Of a DNA stretch of 64,000 nt, positions 32,401-44,515 are shown piece by piece (within the stretch, counting starts at the first letter, position 1; every line of letters begins with the position of its first letter). Both the position numbers and the translations under genes were made by a program. Location: NCBI GenBank assembly GCA_048213135.1, contig PS015032.1, positions 144,096 through 208,095 of the forward strand, given 5' to 3'. Source of the DNA: Reclinomonas americana ATCC 50394. Taxonomy: Eukaryota > Jakobida > Jakobea > Jakobida. The notes below the pieces were generated by a model, which was not told where the DNA came from, ran no database searches, and worked only from the letters and a program-made list of their open reading frames with translations.

Positions 32401-34095
32401 CACCGCGAAGCCTTGCAGGGCGAGCTGGAGGTTGAGCGTGCTGCCACATTTGCGGCGGAGAGGAAGTTCGACTCGGAAGTCGACAGCCACGGCCATACCA
32501 AGCGGAGACTGGCGGAGGAGGTGGCTGCTCTCGACAGCACCAACCGGAAACTGGAAGTGGAGGCTTCTGCCCACAACAGCACCAGACGCCAGTTGGACGA
32601 CGTGATGACTGCTCACAACAATACCAAGCGGAGACTGGAGGAGGTCGGCGAGCAGCTTCGTGCCAATCTCACCCGCCTTGACGAGACGGAGTTGGAGCTT
32701 ACCAAGTCCACCAGCACGATCGGCACCATCTCTGGGTTCCGCGACCAGCTCAGCCAGGAACTTGCCAATGCCAGGGACACGATCAGTGCCCTCAGATCGG
32801 AATGTGAGAAGATCAGAGCGGACCGTGAAAATCTCCGACAACAACTCGCGGACGCCATTAGCGAACTCAACACCGTGCGAGATCAACTAACGATTCAACT
32901 GGCTGCCGCGGTGGCGCAGTGTGAGCGCCTCCGCCAGGAACTTGCCACTGCTAGGGACGCGATCCGCGCCCTTACCTCGGAGCGCGATCAGCTCAAGATC
33001 GATCTGGCCAAATCCGCTGAGGAAGGCGAACGCCTCCAACAACAACTCGCTGCGGCCAACCGCAAATTCGCCGCTCTCAGCGACCAACTTGCCACCGCGA
33101 CCGTAGAATTCAATCGCCTTGCCGAGCAGCTGACGGCCGCCACCACGCAGCGCGATAACGTCAAGCGCAACGCCGCGGTTTTCGCCGCGCAAGCCAAGGC
33201 CGAGGTACAAGCCATGCTGCGGGAGATTGACGAGGCCCTCACCTCCATCAATCGCGATGCCAACGGCACTCAAGAGACCAGTGGCGCCTCGTCCTCTGGC
33301 AGCAGTCCAGTGCCACCAATCGCCACAGCAGCAGCGCCAGCAGCAGCAGCGCCCACCGACATTGTCGTCGCCCCTCAGCCGCCGGTGTCACCGCGTCCCC
33401 TCCGCCCCGACGACCGCGAGCTCCCCTCCCGCCCGCAACAAGGCAACGCCAGCTGGATGACGCAGTACAGCGACGACCCGCAGAGCAACACCAACATCCT
33501 CGTTGTCGCCTGCGAGGCCCAACGGCCACTCCAACGCACCCTATCGCAGTCTCTGCAAATGGCCGGTGGCCTTGTGCAGGGTCGCCGCTTCGTGTTCACG
33601 GCGACAGAGCGATGCACGCCCGCCGACCTCAAACGGCACCAGTGCATCGTATACTGCCACCGCGCCGAAACTCGTGTGACGCCAGTGGAGATTCGCGACT
33701 CGGCCATGTCTGTTGGAGGTGAGCGGCAAAAGGGAAGAAGAGAGAAGAGACATCAGCACGTCACTCATCACTATCCCCCTGCGCAGTCGACGTGGAGCAA
33801 GACCGCGTCCTCGTGCTGGTCGTGACGCCCAAGAGCGGCACCATCGACCTCCCTGACATGGCGCGATGCTTGAAGTACGGCCTCGAGAAGGACCGCGGCA
33901 CGCCAGACTTCGTGCGGTTCGACTCCCGCGCCTCAGTGCTCGTCGAGGAGCGGGAGACTCGAGTTGCGTTGATGTGCCCCCTCTGTTTACCAGCCACTGC
34001 CTTTCTCACACTGTGCACCACAGACAATTGCCCGAGATGAACTGGTGCAGTTTGTGCGTTCTGCCGTGGTGCCGGTTCTGCCGGAGAGAGAATAG
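29412..34095 (+). CDS. Paralogue A: beta-rich module - long coiled coil - C-terminal alpha/beta domain (complete)
   Basis: Exons 29412-29505, 29546-29706, 29764-33718, 33787-33962 and 34024-34095 sum to 4458 nt (1485 residues) with every phase matching. The N-terminal ~110 residues look like a small beta domain (SVFLVIKDPKTGKWPGSEPV, SKIRLCFQRGCGWEACVSLP, FFVIFQNRDRAWLPSAHYD). Residues ~125-1240 are coiled coil interrupted by a less regular segment around 590-790. A Ser/Pro/Ala linker leads to the motif ASWMTQYSDDPQSNTN. The C-terminal domain (~1327-1485) alternates strands and helices: NILVVACEAQRPLQR, GRRFVFT, CTPADLKRHQCIVYCHRAE, DRVLVLVVTPKSGTIDLPDM, VRFDSRASVLVEERETR, RDELVQFVRSAVVPVLPERE. 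Paralogue B at 46-48 kb shares this layout and is nearly identical in the C-terminal part. The donor at 33963 is GTTGCG. No named family is recognised; the C-terminal fold might be a divergent Rossmann-like or TIR-like domain. Confidence 0.85.
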
Positions 34096-34197
34096 TGAGA
34101 ACTTGTTTAAATACGTGCAGTGAAGAACTGGACACGATGCAAACCTTTGCCGTCCACCCGTCCCCATTTTCTCCTTGCACACGTCTGCGCACTGCAG

Positions 34198-34330
34198 ACA
34201 ATTGCCCGAGATGAATAGGTGTAGTTTGTGCACAGCACGGTGGTGCCGGCGCTGGAGAATGATAGCGAAGTTATTGTTGAAAGAACACAACACAGTGCAG
34301 TTTCCCTTTCGCAGTGGTGCCGATGCTGCC

Positions 34331-34361
<31 letters not shown>

Positions 34362-34892
34362 CTGTGAAGATCTGAATGCATTGCAAACCATTGCCGCCCA
34401 CTCGTCCACGGTCAACCTCACACGTGATGCAAAGACAACTGTGCAAGATGAACTGGTGCAGTTTGTGCACAGCACGGTGGTGACGGTGCTGGCAGAGAAT
34501 TAGAGCACGAAAATGTAAACCGTGCTCCAAGTTAGTGCGGTGTGTCTTTCGCAGTGGTGCCGGTTCTGCCAGAGAGAGAATAAGCAAGCAACTTGTTTAA
34601 AGAAGCGCAGTGACGACTTGACACACCGTTGCCGCCCAATCGTCAGCAGTCCACGTCATCCGTGTTATCCCATCCGCGAGAAAAAGACAATTGCGCGAGA
34701 TGACTGGTGCTGGAGAGAGAACAACAACAGAGCAGTGGGGAACTTGTTTCACGACGTAGTGAAGACTTGAACTTCTCACCTTGGACATTCTCCCGTCCTC
34801 ATTCTCCCCTCACACACTTCTGTGCTACACGAGATTAACTGGTGCAGTTTGTGCCTTCCGCGTTGGCGCCGGTGCTACCAGAAAGAGAATAG
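34198..34892 (+). pseudogene. Array of four decayed copies of the paralogue A last exon
   Basis: After the true last exon (34024-34095) similar sequence recurs at 34198, 34435-34503, 34686 and ~34826-34892. Further 3' fragments (GTGGTGCCGGTTCTGCCAGA type) lie near 34311 and 34552. The copy at 34198 stops after TIARDE. The copy at 34435 stays open with an AG before it, giving TTVQDELVQFVHSTVVTVLA and its own stop. The copy at 34686 is open but diverged. The last carries an internal stop. Homologous flanks (TTGCACACGTCTGCGCACTG before the exon, ACTTGTTTAAATACGTGCAG after it) show that exon plus flanks were duplicated. The copy at 34435 could serve as an alternative terminal exon. Confidence 0.75.
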
Positions 34893-35239
34893 TCAGCAAC
34901 CTGTTTAAATACGTGTAGTGAAAACTTGAACATCGACAAACCTTTCAGTCCACCTGTCCACATGCCACCTCTTCGTAGAGACATTATGCTGGCGAGAGAG
35001 AGAGAGAGAGAGCAGTGAGAACCCTGTTTGAACATGCGCTGTGAAGACTTGAACATCTCACCTTTGCCTTCCGCCCGCCCACATTCCTCCCCCCCTCCCC
35101 CCCCTCTCTCTCCCTCGTCCCATCTCCCTTGTATAGATATATCACATTCTACTTACATTCTACGAGGCCTCGGGACTCACAATATTCAAAATTACCGCCG
35201 GCACCGCCCCCAAGCACACCGCGCCACCTGCCAAACCCA

Positions 35240-38200
35240 TCAGTCCCACTGCCACATCCATCCATCCATTCTCATCGTCACCGACTCACCGACAAACGCC
35301 ACAAACCACACCGACCACCACCTCCGCACAAAGCTCCAACACCGCGATGGCCCACCACAGCACGGCGCATCACAGCACAGGCACAGCGCAGCCGGACATG
35401 CACTGCACCCACGTGAGGCACAGTGATGATGAGAAGGGAAAGAGAGAAAAAATGATCGCAACTTGCACGGCCGACCGCAGTGCACACCGCAGCACTGCCG
35501 CTTGCCCATGTCGCGTATTATGGAGCCGTCGTAGTAGCGGGTGCTGCGCGCCTTCACCAGGTCACGGTTCATCGAGCGGCCGCGATAGAACATGATCGCC
35601 GGGAGCATGTAGTTGAGAACCACTGCGAGGGGGGAAAGGGGAAGGGGGAGGGGGGAGGGAGGAGAGGGGGGAAGGGGGGAAGAGGGGAAGGGAAGGGAGT
35701 GAGAGACAGAAGGGGGTGGAGAATGGGAGACGAGACGGCGACCGATGGAAGAGAAGACCGCAAGGGAGATGAGGAATGAGGAGAACGGGAGAGAGAAGGG
35801 AATGGAAGCCAATGTTGCGAGAGTGGCAGGGTGACAGCCAGGATCACTGTTGAACTTGCTTCACTCACTCTCTCTCTCTCCCTCTCATTGGCTCTCTCAC
35901 TCTTTGCCCACTCATTTCCATCTTACTCGTTTTACCTCTCTCCATTTGCCTCTCTTTCTATTCCCTCTCTTCTTGCCTCTCACTTAAGTGTGTTCGGGTG
36001 CATGCGCGTGTGTGTATTTTTTGTTTGATTAGTCACAAAGCATCTACTCTTCTGTTCTATTTTCTCTGCCGCCTCTCCGTGGAAACGAAAGCAGCACAGA
36101 ACCAAAACTGGATCTGACTCTTGTGCTGGACTTTCTTCCCTTTCTGTACAAGCGCTGTCGGCCACCACAAAAGTTCTCTGCTCCCGGCGCGTGCATTTGT
36201 CGCTTCGCACTTGTCGTTGCTATCAGTGTCTTCCTCTTCACTCCCGCTCACTCACTCTCTCCCTGCACTGATATTTCATCCCTCACTGTTCTATTCCACT
36301 CTCTACTCAGTAGTGCCACTTTGACGTGTACTTGCTCTCTCTCTCCTCTCCCTCTCTTCACTCTTTCTCTTTGTCTCTCTCTCTCTCTTTCTCTCCGCAT
36401 GTGTGTGTGTGCGTGTCCTGTTCACTCCACACTGCTGCTTCCTTCCTCACTCTTCTTTTCCACTCTGGATTCACTCGTGCAACATCGCAGATATGACTGC
36501 GCCTTCTGACTTCCTCTCCCGCTGTGAATCACTGTGCGCGTATCCCCCTCTCTTCCTCCTCTCTCCCCTCCCCCCTCTCCCCCCCTTCCCTCCCTCCCCT
36601 TCCCCCTCTCTTCCCTCCCCACCACCCACCCGCCGCCGTCGCCCCCGTTATCCCAAAAATATCCTCCACATTCGGCACCAGCACCGCCAGCGCCGTCGCC
36701 AGCACCACAATCGACGTCGTGGTGACAATATTGACCCACACCGATGGCATGTAACGGTGCAGCCACAGGGTCTCCAGCTGGCGAAAAAAAAGAGTGAGAG
36801 AGCGGAAATCTGCACATTGCACATTGCTTTCTCCCCTCCCCTTTCTCTCTCGCCTTTTTTTCTCCTCTTGCGCTTTGCTGTCTCTGGCTCACCCTTTCGT
36901 CGCAGAACTCTCTCTTCTCTCGCACTGCCCACTTACATGATAGCGCGCGCCGTAGTGAATCAGCGGAAACGAAAAAATGACCACCACCATCAGGCCCACA
37001 CGCGCCGCATTCACCGCACCGTCGTCCACCGGATACGACTCGAGAATGTTGCCGCTCGCTGCGATGGGAGGAGTGAGCGGTCGAGAACCGTATTCGTGCG
37101 AGGAAGAGACGCACCGTAGCTGAAAAACGTCAAGTAACCGAATACGCCAACGGTGAGGTACACCAGCAGGCACGTGCCAATGGCAAACAGAATCACTGCG
37201 CGGGTGGAGGATTTGCTCATCCCGCGCACCACTGCGAATAAGGGGAAAGGTGCTGAGTCAGCGGTCGAGCACGATCGAACACCACAAATGAGCACCTCCA
37301 TCCACAGCATCTTCCCTGCCTCTCTCTCTCTCTCTTCTCTTGTCTCTCTCCCACAAGCACCATTGCCAAGCATCTCTTCTCGTTCTCGTTTCTCTCCAAC
37401 AAACACAATCACTACGAATCTCTTCTCGTGTCTCTCAAACTCGCACTATCACCGGCATCATTTCTCTTCCCTCTCTCCACAAGCAGTTTCAATGAGCATA
37501 TCTTCTCCTTTATCACTGTGCAGCTCCCTTCTCTTGTCGTTCTCCAGAAGCAGTACCACTGGGCAATTCCACTCTTTCCCCCACAAGCACCATCACTGAG
37601 CATTTCTTCTCCTTCTTCGTGTCTCTCCAACAAACACAGTCACTAGCCTCCTCTCTTTCCTCGTCTCTCCAATAACTGAGCATTTCTTCTCATCCCTCGT
37701 CTCTCTCCAACAAACACAGTCATCGAACATCTCTTCTCGATTCTTGTCTCTCCCCCAGAATACCGTAACAGAGCATCACTTCGCCTTTCTTGCCTCTCTC
37801 CAATATGCAGTTACTGAGCATCTACTCTTTCCATGTGTCTCTCTCCAACAAGCACCTCGCCGACAATCTCTTCCCCTTGTCTCTCTCGAACACAAACAGT
37901 TACTGAGCAATTGACTCTCCTCTTTCCCTTCTTGCTCCCCTCCTTCTCTCTCCGCTCCCTCCTCCTGCAGCCTTCACCCTCCCTCCCTCCCTTCACCCTC
38001 CCTTCCCCCTTCCACCCTTCCCCCATCCGCCCTTCCCCTTTTACCCCCCCTTCGCCCTCACCATGCGGAAACTGCGTGTGACAACTAAACGCAAACGAGT
38101 AAATCGGCAACGACAAGAACAACGCCCACGGCGCCTCCGTCACCAACTGCACATGCGTCGTCCACGGTCCCTGCACCGCCGGCGGCAACGGGCCCGCCGC

Positions 38201-41200
38201 CGTCCGATCAATGTCAAAGCAGCGCACCACCACCACTCCCACCACCCACAGAATGCACACGACGGCCAGCGCGCTGGTGTAGCGCAGGGCGTGAATCTCG
38301 CGCGGCAGGCACAGGGGCCAGATGAAGATGGCGCACACGATGCCGGTGGCCACCCGGCGGTCGGAGAGGAAGGAGTCTGCGGGAGGGGGGAGTTAGAGGG
38401 GAAGGGGGGAGAGGGAAAGAGGGAAGGGGAGGGAGGGGAAGGGGAGTGAAGAGGGGGAAGGGGGGAGGGGGAGGGAAAGGGGAAAGAGAGGGACAGGGAA
38501 TGGAGGGAGAGGAAGAGGGCGAGGGCGAGGGGGAGGGAGGAAAGGGGGTACAGGGTGGGCGGGAAGAGGAGATGGAAAACGAGAGAGAGAGACACGCGCA
38601 GAGAGTGAAAGAGAGGGAGAAGGAGTCAGACTGTGTGATACAGAAACAGACAGAGAGACAGTGACAGAGATAGAAAGAAACAGAGAGAGCGAGAGGTGAA
38701 GACGGAGACACACACACACACAAACACAGAGAGAAAGAGCAAGAGAATGAGAGAGACACACCTGCCCCAAACCACTCGCTGGAGAGACTGGAGGCGAGCT
38801 CGCCGCACACGTTAGCGTAGGCCACCAGTGCGCCGAAATTGAACATGATGGAGAAGACGTCGACAAACTGGCGTCCGCGGCGGCCCAGGTAGTACTGCGG
38901 AGAATGGGGAAGGGTGGGGAGTGAGATGAAAGGGAAAGAGAAGGCAGAGAAGGTGAAGTGAGGAGAGAGATGAAAGGCAAGGAGTGGAGAGATCCACGCC
39001 CTCTTCCACTTTCCCGCTCCTCTCTTTATGTTTCCTGCCCCACTTTTCTCCTTGTATTCGCTCTTTATCTCTGAGGAGATGCAGGGAAGGGTGTGCGACA
39101 AAAAGGGAAAATGGGAGGACTGTGAAGGGAAATTAACGGAAATGAGTGGAGTGAATCTCTTTCCAACTTCTCCAGTTTCTCCCGGTCCATCATTCTGTCT
39201 TCTACTCCATTTACGACACCATTTCCTCACTCGTCTCCATTTCTCGCTCGTGCATTTGATCTCTCTCACTCTTCATCCGTAGGGAGGTGCAGGGAAAGGG
39301 GCCTCTCTCTGCCTTAACCCCAAAGGAGATCAAGACATAAGGAACGGGGTGCGAACAGACTTGCTAACCTCTCTCTCGGACAATCTTTCTTTCTCGGCTC
39401 CTCTCCCAGTCTCTTCCCCTCTCTATCTTACTCATCCAGTGATTATACTGGTGACCACTCCACTCCCGCTGCGAATACAATCACGATTGCACTCTCTTTT
39501 CTTCCATTCTCTCGTGCATTCTCTTTCACTTTTTGTCTCCCTTCCCCCTTCTCCCCTTCTCCCCTCTCCTCACCTCGCTCAACCGCTCATACGTAAACAC
39601 CGGCAACCGCGCATACTCGCCGGCCTTTTGCAGCATATACAACGTCAACATGGACACCGCAGCGATCAGCAGCACCAGCGACACGCCCAGCGCAAATCCC
39701 GCACTTCGAATGGCGAACGGAAGTCCTGGAAAGAACGGAAATGTCAGCGCGTGAGGGAAAGAGAAAGGAAACAAAGGGCGATGATGGAATGGCGATGTGA
39801 CAGCTAACTGCAAGAGTTCAAGGCGAGAACGTGGAGCGAGTGAGTGAGTGACAGGGAAACAACAGAGCGAGACAGAAGACATCAAGGACAGAAAAGCAAG
39901 AGAGCGAGACAGAAGACTTCAAGGACAGGGGAACAAGAGAGCGAGACAGAAGACTTCAAGGACAGGGGAACAAGAGAGCGAGACAGAAGACTTCAAGGAC
40001 AGGGGAACAAGAGAGCGAGACAGAAGACTTCAAGGACAGGGAAACAAGAGAGTGAAACAGCAGACTGCAAGGACAGGGAAACAAGAGAGTGAGACAGAAG
40101 GCTTGAAGGATAGGAAAGCAAGAGAGTGAGACAGCAGACTTCAAGGACAGGAAACAAGAGAGCGAGGCAGAAGACTGCAAGGACAGGGAAGCAAGAGAGT
40201 GAGACAGAAGACTTCAAGGACAGGAAAGGAAGAGAGTGAGACAGAAGACTGCAAGGACAGGGATGCAAGAGAGCGAGACAGAAGGCTTCAAGGACATGGG
40301 AACAAGAGAGCGAGACAAGGACAGGGAGACAAGAGAGTGAGACAGAAGACTTGAGTGACAGGGAAACAAGAGAGTGAGACAGAAGGCTTCAAGGACAGGG
40401 AATCAAGAGAGTGAAACAAGGACAGGGAAACAAGAGTGAGACAGAAGGCTTCAAGGACAGGGAATCAAGAGAGTGAGACAGAAGGCTTCAAGGGACAGGG
40501 AACGACAAAGTGAGCTTCAAGAACAGGAAAGCAAGAGAGTGAGACAGAAGACTTCAAGTCAGGGAAACAAGAGTGAGACAGAAGACTGCAACGTCAGGGA
40601 AACAAGAGAGCGAGACAGAAGACTTCAAGGACAGGGAAACAAGAGAGTGAGACAGAAGACTTCAAGGACAGGGAAAAAAGAGAGCAAGACACAAGACAGT
40701 AGCAAAGCCCACATCTATCTCATCCTCCTCCCCACTTCCCCCCTTCCCCATCATCAACTCACCCAGCGTGCCCACCCCCAAAATCACATTCGCCAAATTC
40801 AACCCCGCGCCAATCGTGTGCCACACGCCATGCACCGGCGTCGCCGGCGCCACACTGCCGCCCCACTCCGCCGCACTGCTGCCGCCCTCAATCATCATGG
40901 ACTTTCTCCCGCCACTACCACCATCCTGTCCCTCCAGCATCAGCAGGCGATCGTCGTCCATGGCGGTCGGTGACAACTGCTGCTGGTTGTTGATGTCTGT
41001 GGTGCTGGCGCCGGCGGCTGCGTTGTCGCCGTCGTCGTCGTCGTCGCCGTCGTGGTGGTGGTGATGAGAAGGGGTCATCATGCCGATGCCGATGGTGGAG
41101 GCGTCAAAGGCCAGGGAGAGGGGCATGGCCTCGGAGCCGTCGTGGTGGGTGGCCTGTTGGAGGAGGAAGGGGGTAAAGGGAGGAGGAAGGGGGTAAAGAG

Positions 41201-42303
41201 GGGTAAAGAGGGGAAAGGAGGGGAAGGGTGAGGAAAAGGGTAAAGAGGGGAAGGAGAACGGGGGAAGGGAGAGGAAGAGAGAGAGAGAATGGAGAGAGAG
41301 ACAGAGGGGAAGAGAGAGAGAGAAGGAAATGGAGACAGAGAGAGGAAGAGACGGAGGAAGAGAGAGAGAGGAAGAGAAGGAGAGAGAGGAAGAGAAGGAT
41401 AGAGAACAAGAGAAGGAGAGAGAGGAAGAGAGGAAGAGAGAGAACACTGACGAGGAGAGACACGAAGAGTAAAGAGACAGAGTGATTGTCAGCGGATACG
41501 AGAGAAAGTAAACAATGCAAAATGATGAATGCAACAATGAGCGCGGTTGGACAAGCGCTTCTGCGCATGCAGTCGTACGCGAGCGAGCAGTGCAAGTATT
41601 ATGTCGAAAGGAGCGAAGGAGGGAAGCAACGTCCAGAGTGGGAGAGGAGAGCGAACGAGAGCCAGAGCGCGTGCATAACAGCAGGATGTCGCGAGTGTTC
41701 TCACTTGCACACGAAGCGATGAAACGCGAATGAGAGAGTGAGCGTGAAAGGAAAGGTGTGAGGCACGAGGTGAGGAAGAAACACGAAAGGAGCAACAGAG
41801 CGAGGGTGTGCGTGAGCNNNNNNNNNNNNNNNNNNNNGGTGTGGCAGTCGCGTGCACTATGAGAGACTGGGGCGAGAGACAAAAGGTGAGAGGAAATAAG
41901 AGGAAGAGAGAGACAGAAGAGAGTGCGAGAGAGATGAAGGAGGATGCAAGTCACGGCAATTGCCACACAGAGTGGGTGATGGGGAAGGAGAGAGTGAGAA
42001 AGGGGAGGCATTCGTGCGTACTATGGGCGAGAGAGAACCAGCAAGAGAGTGATATGAGAAGACCCACACACTGCCACCTGACTCCCTCCCCCTCCTCTCC
42101 CTCACTCTTCTCTCTCTCTCTCCTCACTCCCTTCCCTCTTCTCTCTCTCCCTCTTCTCCCTCTTCTCCCTCTCCTCACACCTCATCATCATCCGAGAAAT
42201 CACTGACTTGCGTGCTCACAGGGCTCGTGTCGACATCGACCACAGCTAATAGGCCGCGCGTGGGCGAGGCGGGCCCGGCACTCGAGCCCAACAACTCGGC
42301 CAT
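35240..42303 (-). CDS. SLC38/AAAP-type amino acid transporter (complete, about 10 exons)
   Basis: Minus-strand exons: 42303-42181, 41153-40763, 39725-39574, 38894-38762, 38376-38062, 37231-37115, 37058-36937, 36777-36630, 35622-35463, and a last exon from 35402 to a stop at 35240. They total 1824 nt (607 residues) with all phases matching. A ~150-residue soluble N-terminus carries His and Asp runs. TM1 bears the family signature GAGLNLANVILGVGTLGLPF. Other family landmarks are FSIMFNFGALVAYANVCGEL, LPIYSFAFSCHTQFPH, MSKSSTRAVILFAIGTCLLV and VFGYLTFFSY, ARVGLMVVVIFSFPLIHYGA, and LAVLVPNVEDIFGITGA. The family moves neutral amino acids, usually with Na+ or H+, across plasma or lysosomal membranes. 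The last exon is uncertain: the phased frame gives a Cys/Trp-rich end, while a neighbouring frame encodes a cleaner membrane helix (WWAIAVLELCAEVVVGVVCG) but needs passage through a stop. Confidence 0.88.
37320..37915. repeat. Intronic degenerate minisatellite, ~45-60 bp unit, about 11 copies
   Basis: Inside the transporter intron between 37232 and 38061 (plus coordinates) a degenerate unit recurs. It is made of TCTCTCCAACAAACACA or TCTCCACAAGCA, then GTCACTGAGCATCTCTTCTC, then a CGTGTCTCTC-type joint. Copies diverge widely, so the count is approximate. No coding potential. Confidence 0.7.
39845..40690. repeat. Intronic minisatellite, 37-39 bp unit, about 21 copies
   Basis: The unit AAGGACAGGGAAACAAGAGA followed by GCGAGACAGAAGACTTC recurs through the transporter intron 39726-40762. 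Several adjacent units are almost identical (39905-40040). The apparent Glu/Arg/Thr/Asp-rich open frames come from a 39 bp phase and break where units are 37 or 38 bp. Confidence 0.88.
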
Positions 42304-43139
42304 TCGCGCGCAAAAAAACACACAAAGAGGAGGACGAGCGAAGGACATGATGTGCATGCATTGTTTCGACGACGTTCGCTCGTCTCCTTGATTGATTTCT
42401 CGGTGGTATGCTAGTCATGGAAGGTGTGGGTCGGGATGTGGGTGGCGACTTGCAGCAACGATTTCGCGATCGGTAAAGCACAAACCGGTGCAATGCGCGA
42501 CGTCGGTGTTTTGCGCACTCGCAGCGTCCTGTTCGCTGAGGCGGCGTGCAACTAGCGGTAACTGTAAGGCACATATGCCCAATGCCCGCGACCGCCTGAA
42601 GGTGGTGGACGCAAACATGAAAACGATTTCAATTCCAATACTGGTACCGGTGTTGTTTCGACCTCCTCGCACTCGGTGTAACGCGCCTGGTGACAACTCT
42701 GTGGACCCAGTGCCATCTGTCCAAGACTCTTCTAACAACAACAATTCATTCACCAACAAACAAGCAACAGCTGTCTTGATGACCAAGTTCAACCGTATTG
42801 TCATGGTGCACATGGTGGACGCAACCAGATTGCGAGAAATCAAAGTCAGTCAGAACCGCAATATCGAAATCGATTTCTCGACCTCTTTTGCGATTGGACT
42901 CGGTTGTCAAGAGACCTGCTGTGATCGCTAACTTTGCTTGCTTGCCGGTGAATTGTTTCTCGGCAAGACTGGTGGTATTCGTAACAAACAAAACACTTCA
43001 TTCACCACATTCCAATAATGCGACAAATGTCCACAAATCCCTTGCCGACGATGACCATTGGCACACCAACAATATCAACACATAGATAAATCATCTCCAA
43101 CAGTCATCTTCCCTTTCAGGAGACAAAGCCAATCAAANN
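42304..43139. other. Balanced-composition region upstream of the transporter, no gene model
   Basis: The region holds the presumed transporter promoter and leader, then sequence with more A and T than the flanks. A minus-strand open frame at 42415-42843 has no recognised homology. The 43 bp repeat shared with 18833-18875 lies inside it at 42754-42796. The assembly gap 43138-43886 follows. Confidence 0.4.
42754..42796 (-). repeat. 43 bp perfect repeat, copy 2 (inverted partner at 18833-18875)
   Basis: The plus strand reads CAACAAACAAGCAACAGCTG at the left end and CAAGTTCAACCGT at the right, the exact reverse complement of 18833-18875. Identity stops abruptly on both sides, and no target-site duplication or terminal repeat is evident. 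Confidence 0.85.
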
Positions 43140-43886
43140 NNNNNNNNNNNNNNNNNNNNNNNNNNNNNNNNNNNNNNNNNNNNNNNNNNNNNNNNNNNNN
43201 NNNNNNNNNNNNNNNNNNNNNNNNNNNNNNNNNNNNNNNNNNNNNNNNNNNNNNNNNNNNNNNNNNNNNNNNNNNNNNNNNNNNNNNNNNNNNNNNNNNN
43301 NNNNNNNNNNNNNNNNNNNNNNNNNNNNNNNNNNNNNNNNNNNNNNNNNNNNNNNNNNNNNNNNNNNNNNNNNNNNNNNNNNNNNNNNNNNNNNNNNNNN
43401 NNNNNNNNNNNNNNNNNNNNNNNNNNNNNNNNNNNNNNNNNNNNNNNNNNNNNNNNNNNNNNNNNNNNNNNNNNNNNNNNNNNNNNNNNNNNNNNNNNNN
43501 NNNNNNNNNNNNNNNNNNNNNNNNNNNNNNNNNNNNNNNNNNNNNNNNNNNNNNNNNNNNNNNNNNNNNNNNNNNNNNNNNNNNNNNNNNNNNNNNNNNN
43601 NNNNNNNNNNNNNNNNNNNNNNNNNNNNNNNNNNNNNNNNNNNNNNNNNNNNNNNNNNNNNNNNNNNNNNNNNNNNNNNNNNNNNNNNNNNNNNNNNNNN
43701 NNNNNNNNNNNNNNNNNNNNNNNNNNNNNNNNNNNNNNNNNNNNNNNNNNNNNNNNNNNNNNNNNNNNNNNNNNNNNNNNNNNNNNNNNNNNNNNNNNNN
43801 NNNNNNNNNNNNNNNNNNNNNNNNNNNNNNNNNNNNNNNNNNNNNNNNNNNNNNNNNNNNNNNNNNNNNNNNNNNNNNNNNNNNNN

Positions 43887-44104
43887 ATTCGAAGAAGGGA
43901 TCAGAATTCGAATTCGAAGTCGAATACACCGTGACGATTGTGTCCACTAGATCTCCTTATCTGTTCGCTTCTGTTGGCTTCCTCTATCAGGAGAGCAAGC
44001 CACCTGGTCTTTACTCTTCTGCAGTCGGGAGTAATATTGCTTTATCTGGACTGACTCACGTATTTTACATCACAATTGTCTTGCGTTGGCACAGCAACTG
44101 CGCG
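43887..44104 (+). CDS. Possible upstream exon of the NTPase-TIR gene (partial, tentative)
   Basis: An open frame emerges from the gap 43138-43886 and reads EFEFEVEYTVTIVSTRSPYL, ending LTHVFYITIVLRWHSNCA at a GTGAGT donor (44105). The acceptor TTCTTCACAG at 44497 would continue in the same phase into LIPRPAMPRR, the start of the NTPase-TIR frame. It could be a hydrophobic N-terminal extension, a separate gene or chance. Confidence 0.3.
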
Positions 44105-44515
44105 GTGAGTGCGGCTGGGTGGATGTGGCGTTCCTTGCATTGTACCACCCCTTCTCCTTGTTGTTTGCTTGGTCTCTTGCACTGACCACAACTTGTCTCC
44201 TTGTGTAGACAACCCTCACACACACATGCACACGTGACGCGCGCATTCGGGACCTCCGCACTGCCTCTCCACACCACCTGCGCGCTCTCCAAGAGGTGCC
44301 CCCCACTGCGTGTGTGTGTGTGTGTCGTCATCTCTCCACTCACACTTGGTTGAAGAAGGAAGGACGCACATGCTGTTGCGCATTCGTGCGTTTTCTTCTG
44401 TGGCCTCCTCCGCAGCGATGGTGGGTGGGTGGCGCATGTCATTACCACATGTGCATCCCGTGTCCAATCTCGCTCACTCTCCTCCTTCTCTTCACAGCTC
44501 ATCCCCCGGCCTGCC

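Noticed and set aside
39848-40129. 93-residue Glu/Arg/Thr/Asp repeat protein
   Set aside because: The 39 bp units keep frame only locally; units of 37 and 38 bp break it, and the array lies inside a transporter intron with fitting exons on both sides.
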